A DNA stretch of 6,351 nt, taken from assembly GCA_019309685.1 (NCBI GenBank), contig JAFDFT010000144.1:1-6351 (forward strand), read 5' to 3'. Origin of the DNA: Deltaproteobacteria bacterium (lineage in GTDB: Bacteria; Desulfobacterota; Desulfobacteria; Desulfobacterales; JAABPS01). The translations under genes and the position numbers were made by a program. The stretch's first letter is position 1; each line of letters begins with the position of its first letter. A model generated the notes under the pieces. That model worked only from the letters and a program-made list of their open reading frames with translations, did no database searches and was not told the origin of the DNA. Below are positions 1-6,351 of this stretch, piece after piece.

Positions 1-352
1 CATCCGGGGTATCCAGATACCAACGTATTCTATACATCCTTTTTTTTGTTTAAGTATAAACGTAAAATTTTATCTGTAACCCTGGATCACCCGGTCAAGC
101 CGGGTGATGACGGCTGTGTATACGGGTGATGACAGTTATGTATATTTTCGTTTCTTATTATCTAAAAGGCCAAAATTATCTGAGGAATCCATATAAGTAC
201 ATTCACTTGCCTTTTTCCGATAACCGGGTAGATAAATTTGAATAAACACCAAATATTGAGTCATTGAAATGTGTTCTCGAATATAATTAAGATATTGCCT
301 TTAGAAAACAGCCATTATCTGTTTCTTGCAACAAAAGATCTTAACATACACG
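1..352. other. Gene-poor intergenic stretch downstream of hrpA
   Basis: No coding region can be supported here. It lies beyond the hrpA stop codon. It holds the REP-like palindrome and its 22-bp tandem copy (82-144), a run of eight T (40-47), and AT-rich sequence from 145 to 352. I see no convincing intrinsic terminator for hrpA. The best hairpin just after the stop is a 6-bp pairing (306-311 with 319-324, 7-nt loop) with no U-run after it on the minus strand. Plus-strand frame 1 is open from the window edge to a TGA at 127-129, but it runs straight through the palindrome and looks like nothing recognisable, so I do not call it a gene tail. Confidence 0.6.
82..144. repeat. REP-like palindrome with a 22-bp tandem duplication of its right half
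   Basis: The left arm ATCACCCGG (86-94) and right arm CCGGGTGAT (100-108) are perfect 9-bp reverse complements around the 5-nt loop TCAAG. The arms are framed by CTGG (82-85) and GACGG (109-113). The layout, CTGGAT plus GC-rich palindrome plus ATGACGG, is that of dispersed bacterial intergenic palindromes of REP type. The right half with its tail (101-122) is followed directly by a second copy (123-144) that matches at 19 of 22 positions. No U-tract follows the stem on either strand, so an intrinsic terminator is unlikely. The hairpin could still stabilise the 3' end of the hrpA transcript, but that is inference. Membership of a dispersed family is not shown by this single copy. Confidence 0.65.
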
Positions 353-3300
353 TCAAATCATTCTTTCAATTTCCTTTAATTTGCTGCTCAGCCGTTTCTT
401 TGAAACAGGTACCGCAGTCTTAAGCTCCTGGGCAAACACGGATATTTTATATTCTTCAATCATCCAGAAAAAATCTTCAATAGCCTTTTTCTTTTCTTCT
501 GAAGTAGACGCGGACATCGATTTCAACAGCGTATCCAAACTGTCCGTATAGACAGCGACGTCGTCCGCCTTTTTTTGGTCTTTTTCAAAATTATCCACTG
601 CTCGGGTTATCCGAACTGTCATTGCTTTTAGGTATCTGACAATATCAGAAAATTTATCAATATCGTAAAGTTCTATTAAATTTTCAGGCACCAGCTTGGC
701 CAGCTCTGTTCTCATATGTTCCAGAAATGCTGCACCCGGACTATTTGATTTCACTTTCATTTCAAGGTTGGATATGGCTGATCGTGTTTCATGATAGGCG
801 TCAAGAACATTAACAGCGCTATCTAATAATTTCGTTCCCACCGGTAGAATTGTGGATGCGATTGAGTCCGCATGAGAATAGAAATCTTTTTGAACGCGAA
901 CATTTTTTTTAAACAACCTGCTAACAATGCCATCAAATAGGATTTTTTCAAACTGTTTTGCTCCGCCAAAGTATACAGACTTATTTGTAATATCTTTTGG
1001 CAAGGTTAATCTTTTTTTTAAAAATTTTAAATCTTTTGCAAAATGAATTTTATAAAGAGCTTCAACGCCTAACGGATGGGAGATGGCGGCTTCATCTTTT
1101 GTAGTGAAAAGGTTACGGTTAACGTTTTTAGCTGTTTGTGGATTAATTTCTAACCCAGGATGCATAATGAAATCCTGGCCTTTAGCAGATGTAATGTGGA
1201 TGATTTCAGGCAGATCTCCAAAATCCCATTTTGTAATATCTGATCGCTTCCACTTCTTTACTGCTTGTTTGATATCATCGGTCATGACATTGTTAATTTT
1301 CGGTCCGCTGTGCTGGGATAGAACGGTTTTATCTCTGCTGGAAACCAGTTCCTTTCCTTTTGCGTCTGTAATAGCAATCCGCATTCTGAGATGATCGGGC
1401 AAGGACTTTTCAGGCCATGCAGAGGCGGGGATATCTACGCTAAAACGACTGTAAATAAAGGATCCCAGGGCGGTAATAAGAGAAGCATCGGTTATAGGCA
1501 TTTCGTTTAAAATAATCTTAATTGTATTGGGCAGGGGCACGAGTTTTTTTCTGAATTCTTTCGGAAGCCCTTTGATGAGAGCGGTTATTTTATCTTTGTA
1601 AAGTCCGGGAACCAGCCAGTCAATTTGTTCATGAGGAACCGCCGCGGCTAAGGAAGATGGTATCTGAACAGTCACGCCATCCTCTTTTTTTCCTGGATCA
1701 TACTTGTACAGTGTGCTGTAGTCTCGATCTCCGAGCTTAATGCTTTCCGGATAAAGCGAAAGTTCATCTTCTTTTGGGAAATAAAGGGAAAGATCTTCAG
1801 ACGTCATCCGCAAAAACCGATCATCGACTTTCTGTTTGACGAATTCTTTAAGCATCGGCAAACTATAACATACAGGCAAGCGTTGCCTGTAAAATTCGTA
1901 CAAATCTTCTTCGCTCACCAAAATGTCTTTTCTTCTCAGCCTATTTTCAATATTTTCAATATCATGGACAAGTGTTTTATTATGCTCCATAAAGGGTAGT
2001 ATCTCTTTCACATCGCATTGTACTAATGCATTTCGTATAAAAATTTCAGTTGATTCTTCAGGGTTAACGGGGCCATAGGATACGATTCGTCCTGTAACAA
2101 TAATGAGCCCAAAAAGGGTTACCTGCTCTGTGGCAACAACTTCACTACGACCTTTTTCCCAATGCGGGTGTAAATATTTGTATTTGCATAAATGGCCGCC
2201 AAGATCTTCCAGCCATCCCGGATCAATATTTGCAGTTGTTCTCGCGAAAAGCCGCGATGTTTCAACCATTTCGGCTGCCACAACCCAACTCCCTGCCTTA
2301 TTAAAAAGGGATGAGCCTGGAAAGATCATGGCCTGCCTGTTTTGAGAAGCATGAAAAAGATTTTTTTCCTTTTTGAAAGCAATATTGGAAAGAAACCCAC
2401 TGAGAATGGATTTATGAATAGACGTGTAACCAGGCGTAAAGCTTTGTTTGGCAGATACTTTCTTGCTCTTTACATCCATATTGCGGTGAACCTGCCGGCT
2501 ACCGTGTTCTTTCAGGATGGCTGAAACCTGAGAATAAATGTCTTGCCACTCCCTCATCCGTTTAAATGAAAGATAATGTTTCTTACAGTATTTTTTCATC
2601 TGGCTCATGGATATCGCTGCGGCGCGATTCTTTTTACACGTATTATTAAAGTGCTTCCATATATTTAAGAGAGTAATAAAATCAGAATGAGGATCTAAGA
2701 AATTTTCGTGCGCTTTATCGGCATCGATGGCTTTTTCAATTGGGCGTTCGCGAGGATCCTGAAGGCTTAGCACCGAGGCAATGACCTTAATATCTTCAAC
2801 ACAGCCTCTTTGTTGAGCCTCAATAAGCATGCGTGATAACCTTGGGTCCAATGGGATTTTAGCCATCAATTTACCCTTTTTTGTAAGGGTGTATTTTGGC
2901 TTTGTCTTTTTCCCTGATTTTTCCTTTAATGAATTATCAGAGATAGCGCCAAGCTCAGTTAAAAGACTAAAACCGTCTTGGATACTTTTTTCAGAAGGCC
3001 GGTCAATAAATGGAAATTCAGAAATATTCCCGAGGTTTAGATCGATCATTCTCAAGATGACTTCAGCAAGGTTGGCTCGAAGGATTTCAGGCGGAGTATA
3101 AAGAGACCGTCCTGTGTAATCTTCTTCAGAATACAGCCGTACACACACACCGTTTTCCACGCGACCGCACCTTCCCTTTCTCTGGTCAGCACTGCTCTTA
3201 GAAACAGGAACGACCGGCAGGGACGTGGTTCGGGATCGAGGTGTGTAGTGTGAAATACGTGCCAGGCCTGTATCGATGACATATTTAATGCCGGGTATGG

Positions 3301-4378
3301 TAATAGACGTTTCAGCGATATTCGTAGCGATAATGATCTTTCTTTCAGTTACATGTGAAAAAACTTTAGACTGTTCATTTGCAGAAAGTCTAGCGAATAA
3401 AGGGAGCACGTGAATATTTTTATAGTTTTTTCCTTTTATAATTTCAGTGGTTTCGCGGATATCCTGTTCGGTTGGCATAAAAAGAAGAATATCGCCGTTA
3501 TGTGTTTCTTTATAAATTTTATCAATCGCATGAATCGACATATCGATGTGTGTTTGGTCGTTGGCTTCATTACTTATGGATTCTAAGGGAAAATAGCGAA
3601 CATCAACCGGAAACATTCGACCCGAGACTTCAATCACAGGGGCCTTGTTAAAGGCTTTTGAAAATTTATTCGTGTCAAGTGTAGCTGAGGTGATAATCAG
3701 TTTAAGATCATCTCTTTGTTTTAAAAGCTTCTTCAACGTTCCAAGAATGAAATCAATATTTAAGCTTCTTTCATGGGCCTCATCAATGATAATCGTGTCA
3801 TATTCATTTAAAAATGGATCATTTTGAGTTTCTGCCAGAAGCATGCCGTCGGTCATTATTTTAATAAACGCATCTTTAGAGGTTACATCTTTGAATCGAA
3901 TTTTATACCCTACAGAATGGCCGGGCTTTTGCCCGAGTTCGAAGGCGATTCGCTGCGCAACCGTGATCGCAGCAATCCTTCGGGGTTGAGTGCATCCAAC
4001 TTTCCCGTCAATTCCCCTGCCCGCGGCAAGACAAAATTTTGGCAGCTGCGTGGTTTTGCCTGAACCCGTCTCGCCGGAAACAATAACCACCTGATTTTTT
4101 ATTATAGCATCAATGATTTCACCCTTCTTAGCCGTAATAGGAAGGGATTCATAAAAAGAGATTTTTGGAACATGGGTTTTTCGATCAAATCGATTTTTGG
4201 CGGATATGCGAAGACGTTTTTTAAGTTTATTTAAATCCTGCAAAAGTTTTTCATCATAATCCTTGCGATTCAAACGCTTGACAAGAGCAAGTTTATTGCG
4301 AGCGGCTCGATCATCCAAGGTGAACGCCTCGGTTAAAAGTGATTCTATTTCTTTGATAATATGATGATGCTTTGTCAA
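353..4378 (-). CDS. hrpA: ATP-dependent DEAH-box RNA helicase HrpA, full length
   Basis: This 1341-residue protein aligns by eye along its whole length with E. coli HrpA (about 1300 aa). HrpA is a cytoplasmic 3'-5' RNA helicase that acts in mRNA processing and, in E. coli, in rescue of stalled or collided ribosomes. Visible helicase motifs, in order, are Walker A GETGSGKTT (102-110), Ia TQPRR (130-134), DEAH (199-202), SAT (231-233), ATNIAETSIT (351-360) and QRKGRCGR (399-406). After these come the winged-helix and ratchet (HA2) region at roughly 430-620, the OB-fold at about 650-790 (including VAAEMVETSRLFAR), and the long HrpA-specific C-terminal domain (DUF3418) to the end, closing with WMIEEYKISVFAQEL (1305-1319). 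All catalytic motifs are intact. The start is TTG: an in-frame TAA lies 18 nt upstream (4397-4399), no ATG or GTG lies between, and the next in-frame Met (175) would remove Walker A. The gene stands alone, divergent from aroB. Confidence 0.96.
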   Translation of the reverse strand: MTKHHHIIKEIESLLTEAFTLDDRAARNKLALVKRLNRKDYDEKLLQDLNKLKKRLRISAKNRFDRKTHVPKISFYESLPITAKKGEIIDAIIKNQVVIVSGETGSGKTTQLPKFCLAAGRGIDGKVGCTQPRRIAAITVAQRIAFELGQKPGHSVGYKIRFKDVTSKDAFIKIMTDGMLLAETQNDPFLNEYDTIIIDEAHERSLNIDFILGTLKKLLKQRDDLKLIITSATLDTNKFSKAFNKAPVIEVSGRMFPVDVRYFPLESISNEANDQTHIDMSIHAIDKIYKETHNGDILLFMPTEQDIRETTEIIKGKNYKNIHVLPLFARLSANEQSKVFSHVTERKIIIATNIAETSITIPGIKYVIDTGLARISHYTPRSRTTSLPVVPVSKSSADQRKGRCGRVENGVCVRLYSEEDYTGRSLYTPPEILRANLAEVILRMIDLNLGNISEFPFIDRPSEKSIQDGFSLLTELGAISDNSLKEKSGKKTKPKYTLTKKGKLMAKIPLDPRLSRMLIEAQQRGCVEDIKVIASVLSLQDPRERPIEKAIDADKAHENFLDPHSDFITLLNIWKHFNNTCKKNRAAAISMSQMKKYCKKHYLSFKRMREWQDIYSQVSAILKEHGSRQVHRNMDVKSKKVSAKQSFTPGYTSIHKSILSGFLSNIAFKKEKNLFHASQNRQAMIFPGSSLFNKAGSWVVAAEMVETSRLFARTTANIDPGWLEDLGGHLCKYKYLHPHWEKGRSEVVATEQVTLFGLIIVTGRIVSYGPVNPEESTEIFIRNALVQCDVKEILPFMEHNKTLVHDIENIENRLRRKDILVSEEDLYEFYRQRLPVCYSLPMLKEFVKQKVDDRFLRMTSEDLSLYFPKEDELSLYPESIKLGDRDYSTLYKYDPGKKEDGVTVQIPSSLAAAVPHEQIDWLVPGLYKDKITALIKGLPKEFRKKLVPLPNTIKIILNEMPITDASLITALGSFIYSRFSVDIPASAWPEKSLPDHLRMRIAITDAKGKELVSSRDKTVLSQHSGPKINNVMTDDIKQAVKKWKRSDITKWDFGDLPEIIHITSAKGQDFIMHPGLEINPQTAKNVNRNLFTTKDEAAISHPLGVEALYKIHFAKDLKFLKKRLTLPKDITNKSVYFGGAKQFEKILFDGIVSRLFKKNVRVQKDFYSHADSIASTILPVGTKLLDSAVNVLDAYHETRSAISNLEMKVKSNSPGAAFLEHMRTELAKLVPENLIELYDIDKFSDIVRYLKAMTVRITRAVDNFEKDQKKADDVAVYTDSLDTLLKSMSASTSEEKKKAIEDFFWMIEEYKISVFAQELKTAVPVSKKRLSSKLKEIERMI

Positions 4379-4385
4379 AAGATAA

Positions 4386-4389
4386 CTCC
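4386..4389 (-). promoter_or_regulatory. Ribosome binding site deciding the TTG start of hrpA
   Basis: Read on the minus strand this is GGAG, followed by a 7-nt spacer and then TTG (4378-4376). The spacing is ideal for a Shine-Dalgarno site. With the in-frame TAA at 4397-4399 it leaves TTG as the only plausible initiation codon. Confidence 0.7.
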
Positions 4390-4418
4390 GTGGCTGTTAA
4401 ACAATGCAAATGTTACAG

Positions 4419-4532
4419 TTGACGGCCTCTCAAAAAGTCCAATTTCTGTGTTTCGCCTCATCCCCCAGGGTTTGCGCACCTTGAGCTTGAACTTTTTTCT
4501 TTGCCATCAATGGACTTTTAAGAGATCTTCAA
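4419..4532. repeat. Palindromic MITE-like intergenic element, about 114 bp
   Basis: The ends are imperfect terminal inverted repeats. The left end (4419-4441) contains CCTCTCAAAAAGTCCA, and the right end (4511-4532) starts TGGACTTTTAAGAGA. They pair at about 18 of 23 positions with one gap, including a perfect 9-bp inner block (AAAAGTCCA with TGGACTTTT). The right side carries a second, nested copy of the arm: TTGAACTTTTT (4487-4497) is reverse complementary to 4432-4442 with one mismatch. AGTT occurs directly outside both proposed ends (4417-4420 and 4533-4536), which may be a target duplication, although 4 bp in AT-rich DNA is weak evidence. There is no transposase, so any mobility would be in trans. 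It resembles palindromic repeats that I recall as scattered in Desulfobacterota genomes, but that is memory and not checked here. Confidence 0.6.
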
Positions 4533-4622
4533 AGTTAAATAGTTATCAGAACATCTTTATTCAGGCAATCATTTGGTTAAATGAGAAAGTATATGCGGTG
4601 CTCTCTTTCCGCAATTATGGGT

Positions 4623-4651
4623 TTGCTAATTTGGGGAAAATAAAATATGAA
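4623..4651 (+). promoter_or_regulatory. Candidate sigma-70-type promoter for aroB
   Basis: TTGCTA (4623-4628) and TATGAA (4646-4651) are separated by 17 nt and each matches the -35 or -10 consensus at four of six positions. It lies about 95 nt before the GTG start. The region is AT-rich, so chance matches are likely. CATAAT at 4709-4714 is a better -10 box but has no good -35 partner. Treat this as a suggestion only. Confidence 0.22.
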
Positions 4652-4734
4652 TAATTTAAACAGATTGGAGATATAACGCAAGGAGAATCAAGAGGGTTTA
4701 TATCTTTTCATAATGATCTGAACACCAGGAAAAT

Positions 4735-4740
4735 GGAGGA
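4735..4740 (+). promoter_or_regulatory. Ribosome binding site deciding the GTG start of aroB
   Basis: GGAGGA sits 6 nt before GTG (4747-4749), a near-perfect Shine-Dalgarno site at optimal spacing. The ATG at 4733-4735 is in another frame and overlaps the site itself, so GTG is the supported start. The protein beginning there lines up with the usual AroB N-terminus. Confidence 0.8.
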
Positions 4741-4746
4741 AACCAG

Positions 4747-5775
4747 GTGAAGGTTCTTAACGTTCATGGAGGCACAGGGAATTCAAAAGTCATTATAGGA
4801 GAAACGCTCGGCAATTTGAGCAAATACCTCCCTGAAGCAAATCCGATTATCATTACAGACAAGAATGTGTGGCAGCTTTATAAAAATGATTTTCCAGATA
4901 CTGAGATCATTAAAATCGGAACTGGAGAGAAAATAAAAAATCTGGATACTGTAAAATCGATCTATCAGCGGCTTGTTGAAATTGGTGCGGACAGGTCATC
5001 GTATATTGTCGGTATTGGCGGCGGTATTGTGTGCGATATTGCAGGCTTTATAGCGTCTACTTACATGCGCGGCATTCGATTCGGTTTTGTTTCTTCAACC
5101 TTATTGTCTCAAGTCGACGCGAGCACGGGTGGTAAAAATGGTGTAAATTTTCACGGCTATAAAAATATGATAGGGGTTTTTAATCAGCCGGAGTTTGTTA
5201 TTTGTGACCAGAACCTCTTGGGAACACTTCCGAAAGATGAAATTTCATGCGGTTTCGCCGAAATTGTCAAGCATGCTGTTATAAAAGATAAAGAAATGTT
5301 TGAATATCTGGAAGAAAATTATAAGAGCGCGCTTCAACTGGAAGCACAGGTGATTGAGAGTCTAATTTATAAGTCTGTTTTAATAAAAACGGAGATAGTA
5401 AATAAAGATGAAACGGAAAGAGGAGAACGACGTAAACTAAATTTTGGTCATACTTTTGGGCATGCCATAGAAAAAACGTCAAAACTCCCTCACGGTAAAT
5501 CGATAAGTATTGGGATGGTGCTCGCCAGTCGTCTTTCTGAAAAAAAAGGTTTCCTTGCAGAAATGGATGTCAGTCGAATCCGTTCTTTGCTTGATAATCT
5601 AAATCTTCCAACATGTTTAAAGGTGGATAAAGGGAAAATTCTTAAAGCGATTATGGCGGACAAAAAGAAGGAGGGAGATCATATCTATTTTGTGCTTATT
5701 AAAGGTATTGGAAAAGCCTTTGTTGATACAATCCTGACAAGTGATATTGAGTATATATATAAAGATTTAAATTAA
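4747..5775 (+). CDS. aroB: 3-dehydroquinate synthase AroB
   Basis: This enzyme converts DAHP to 3-dehydroquinate, the second step of the shikimate pathway to aromatic amino acids and related compounds. It is cytosolic and needs NAD+ and a divalent metal. The product is 342 residues, at the short end of the usual range of about 340-365. The N-terminal half carries the NAD-binding GIGGGIVCD (89-97) and STLLSQVDASTGGK (117-130), followed by YKNMIGVFNQP (138-148). Mapped by eye on known DHQ synthases, the zinc ligands are Glu172, His235 and His249. Other catalytic residues present are Asp124, Lys130, Lys139, Asn140, Lys175, Lys214, Arg228, Asn232 and His239. This full set favours DHQ synthase over related sugar-phosphate cyclases (DOI or valiolone synthases). 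No other aromatic-pathway gene is adjacent in the window. It is transcribed alone here and ends 13 nt before a terminator. One mild oddity is HGK (249-251), where HGE is more usual. Confidence 0.94.
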   Translation: MKVLNVHGGTGNSKVIIGETLGNLSKYLPEANPIIITDKNVWQLYKNDFPDTEIIKIGTGEKIKNLDTVKSIYQRLVEIGADRSSYIVGIGGGIVCDIAGFIASTYMRGIRFGFVSSTLLSQVDASTGGKNGVNFHGYKNMIGVFNQPEFVICDQNLLGTLPKDEISCGFAEIVKHAVIKDKEMFEYLEENYKSALQLEAQVIESLIYKSVLIKTEIVNKDETERGERRKLNFGHTFGHAIEKTSKLPHGKSISIGMVLASRLSEKKGFLAEMDVSRIRSLLDNLNLPTCLKVDKGKILKAIMADKKKEGDHIYFVLIKGIGKAFVDTILTSDIEYIYKDLN

Positions 5776-5788
5776 TTAAACAGTTATA

Positions 5789-5829
5789 AACTAAAAAAGC
5801 CGGGCACTATGCGCCCGGCTTTTTTAGTT
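5789..5829. terminator. Bidirectional intrinsic terminator between aroB and the ABC ATPase gene
   Basis: The arms at 5789-5805 and 5813-5829 form a perfect 17-bp inverted repeat around the 7-nt loop ACTATGC (5806-5812). The GC core (GCCGGGC with GCCCGGC) is flanked by six A on the left and six T on the right, so a U-tract follows the core on either strand. It starts 13 nt after the aroB stop codon (plus) and lies 10 nt beyond the ATPase gene's stop codon (minus). It therefore fits termination of both convergent transcripts. Confidence 0.93.
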
Positions 5830-5839
5830 AGATATTCGT

Positions 5840-6351
5840 TTAAAATAGATGACAGTTCACATAATGCCCAGAAGAAACTTCTTTCATTTCAGGGTCCGCT
5901 TCTTTACACACTGGTATTGCCTTAGGGCATCTGGGATGAAAACGGCATCCTGGCGGAGGGTTTAAAGGGCTGGGAACTTCACCTTCCAGGCTGACGGCCA
6001 TTTTGGCATCCGGATCCGCAATAGGAACCGATTCAAGAAGCGCTACAGTGTAAGGGTGTTTAGGATTGCTGTATAGCTTATCACTGGGCGCAAGCTCTGC
6101 CAATGTGCCAAGGTACATCACGCCAATGTTGTCACTAATATGCTCAACAACAGCAAGATCATGTGAAATAATAAGAAATGTCAGGTTTAATTTTTTCTGC
6201 AGATCGATAAGAAGGTTTAGTATCTGAGCCTGAATGGATACATCCAGCGCTGAAAGAGGCTCATCAAGGATGATGGTTTTTGGATTAAGGGATAAAGCTC
6301 TTGCCACTGCAATTCGCTGCCTTTGCCCGCCGCTGAATTCATGAGGGTAAA
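5840..6351 (-). CDS. Oligopeptide/dipeptide ABC transporter ATP-binding protein, OppF/DppF type (5' end outside window)
   Basis: This ATPase subunit powers import of peptides (or a similar solute such as nickel) through an Opp/Dpp-type inner-membrane permease fed by a periplasmic binding protein. The reading frame stays open to the right edge, so only the C-terminal 169 residues are seen. The Walker A motif, Q-loop and true start lie outside. An internal GTG at 6305-6307 is not the start: the frame before it encodes YPHEFSGGQRQRIA, which includes the ABC signature. Next come Walker B TIILDEP with the catalytic Glu, the D-loop SALD and the H-loop His in IISHDLAVVEHISD. The C-terminus is the oligopeptide-transporter extension: HPYTVALLESVPIADPD, GEVPSPLNPPPGCRFHPRC, and four cysteines in all. 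VPIADPD and SALDVSIQAQ resemble OppF/DppF more than OppD/DppD. Such genes usually end their operon, which fits the terminator just downstream. The true substrate cannot be told from this fragment. Confidence 0.93.
   Translation of the reverse strand, partial: YPHEFSGGQRQRIAVARALSLNPKTIILDEPLSALDVSIQAQILNLLIDLQKKLNLTFLIISHDLAVVEHISDNIGVMYLGTLAELAPSDKLYSNPKHPYTVALLESVPIADPDAKMAVSLEGEVPSPLNPPPGCRFHPRCPKAIPVCKEADPEMKEVSSGHYVNCHLF

Larger units (their letters stand above)
4379..4746. other. Divergent intergenic spacer between hrpA and aroB
   Basis: This 368-bp spacer separates two divergent starts, so both promoters are expected here or, for hrpA, possibly inside the repeat element. Positions 4379-4418 are the short hrpA leader. 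A palindromic element fills 4419-4532. Positions 4533-4746 are an AT-rich aroB leader with several purine-rich Shine-Dalgarno-like stretches (around 4665-4670, 4680-4685 and 4735-4740); only the last is correctly placed before a start codon. An open stretch on the plus strand ending at 4654 is mostly antisense to hrpA plus the repeat element and is not called a gene. I see no riboswitch or attenuator architecture. Confidence 0.6.

Noticed and set aside
35..37. Possible minus-strand start codon (ATG) of a gene leaving the window on the left
   Set aside because: Only 12 codons are visible. The purine run touches the ATG with no spacer, and the codons overlap the REP-like half-unit at 1-16.
1..129. 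Plus-strand frame 1 open from the window edge, as if the tail of an upstream gene
   Set aside because: The last third is a translation of the REP-like palindrome and the rest shows no family resemblance. All three plus frames are open for a while from the edge, so openness alone says little.
136..264. A 42-codon open frame on the minus strand (ATG at 262-264, stop at 136-138), downstream of hrpA
   Set aside because: No Shine-Dalgarno site at proper spacing, no recognisable motif, and its 3' end runs into the 22-bp repeat. A frame of this length is expected by chance in AT-rich DNA.
303..327. Hairpin just after the hrpA stop codon as its terminator
   Set aside because: Only six base pairs (nine with a bulge), AT-rich, and followed on the minus strand by AAAGGC instead of a U-run.
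1083..4063. Several open frames of 60-103 codons on the plus strand opposite hrpA, and one on the minus strand in another frame
   Set aside because: They are shadows of the hrpA reading frame without ribosome binding sites or family resemblance.
4361..4654. A 97-codon plus-strand open frame between hrpA and aroB
   Set aside because: Its first codons are antisense to the hrpA start and about 38 codons lie in the palindromic repeat. There is no ribosome binding site before the ATG cluster and no recognisable domain. Hypothetical proteins made from dispersed repeats are a common annotation artefact.
4647..4676. Short leader peptide (nine codons) before aroB, as in attenuation
   Set aside because: It contains no aromatic codons, and I see no alternative hairpins or terminator between it and aroB.

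Overview
The window comes from a bacterial chromosome of moderate-to-low GC. It holds one very large complete gene, one complete mid-size gene and one gene cut by the right edge. The protein sequences (a long proteobacterial-type HrpA helicase, AroB, and an OppF/DppF-type peptide transporter ATPase) and the style of the intergenic palindromes would fit a Gram-negative proteobacterium or a Desulfobacterota member. That placement is inference; nothing here fixes the taxon.

Layout. Positions 1-352 contain no supported gene. They hold a REP-like palindrome with a degenerate 22-bp tandem duplication of its right half, and possibly an edge-truncated copy in the opposite orientation. Positions 353-4378 (minus) are a full-length DEAH-box RNA helicase, HrpA, with a TTG start. 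Positions 4379-4746 are the divergent spacer between hrpA and aroB. It carries a palindromic, MITE-like element of about 114 bp (4419-4532), then an AT-rich leader ending in a strong ribosome binding site. Positions 4747-5775 (plus) are a complete 3-dehydroquinate synthase gene, aroB, with a GTG start and all the expected catalytic and zinc-binding residues. Positions 5789-5829 form a perfect 17-bp inverted repeat with A and T tracts on both sides, a bidirectional terminator shared by the two genes converging on it. Positions 5840-6351 (minus) are the C-terminal 169 residues of an oligopeptide/dipeptide ABC transporter ATPase of the OppF/DppF type, whose 5' end lies outside the window.

The three genes are housekeeping functions (RNA or ribosome surveillance, the shikimate pathway, peptide uptake). 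They are divergent or convergent with one another, so they are separate transcription units and not a joint system. I found no sign of a new defence, mobile or biosynthetic system. The points most worth a second look are the intergenic repeats, especially the palindromic element lying between the start codons of hrpA and aroB.
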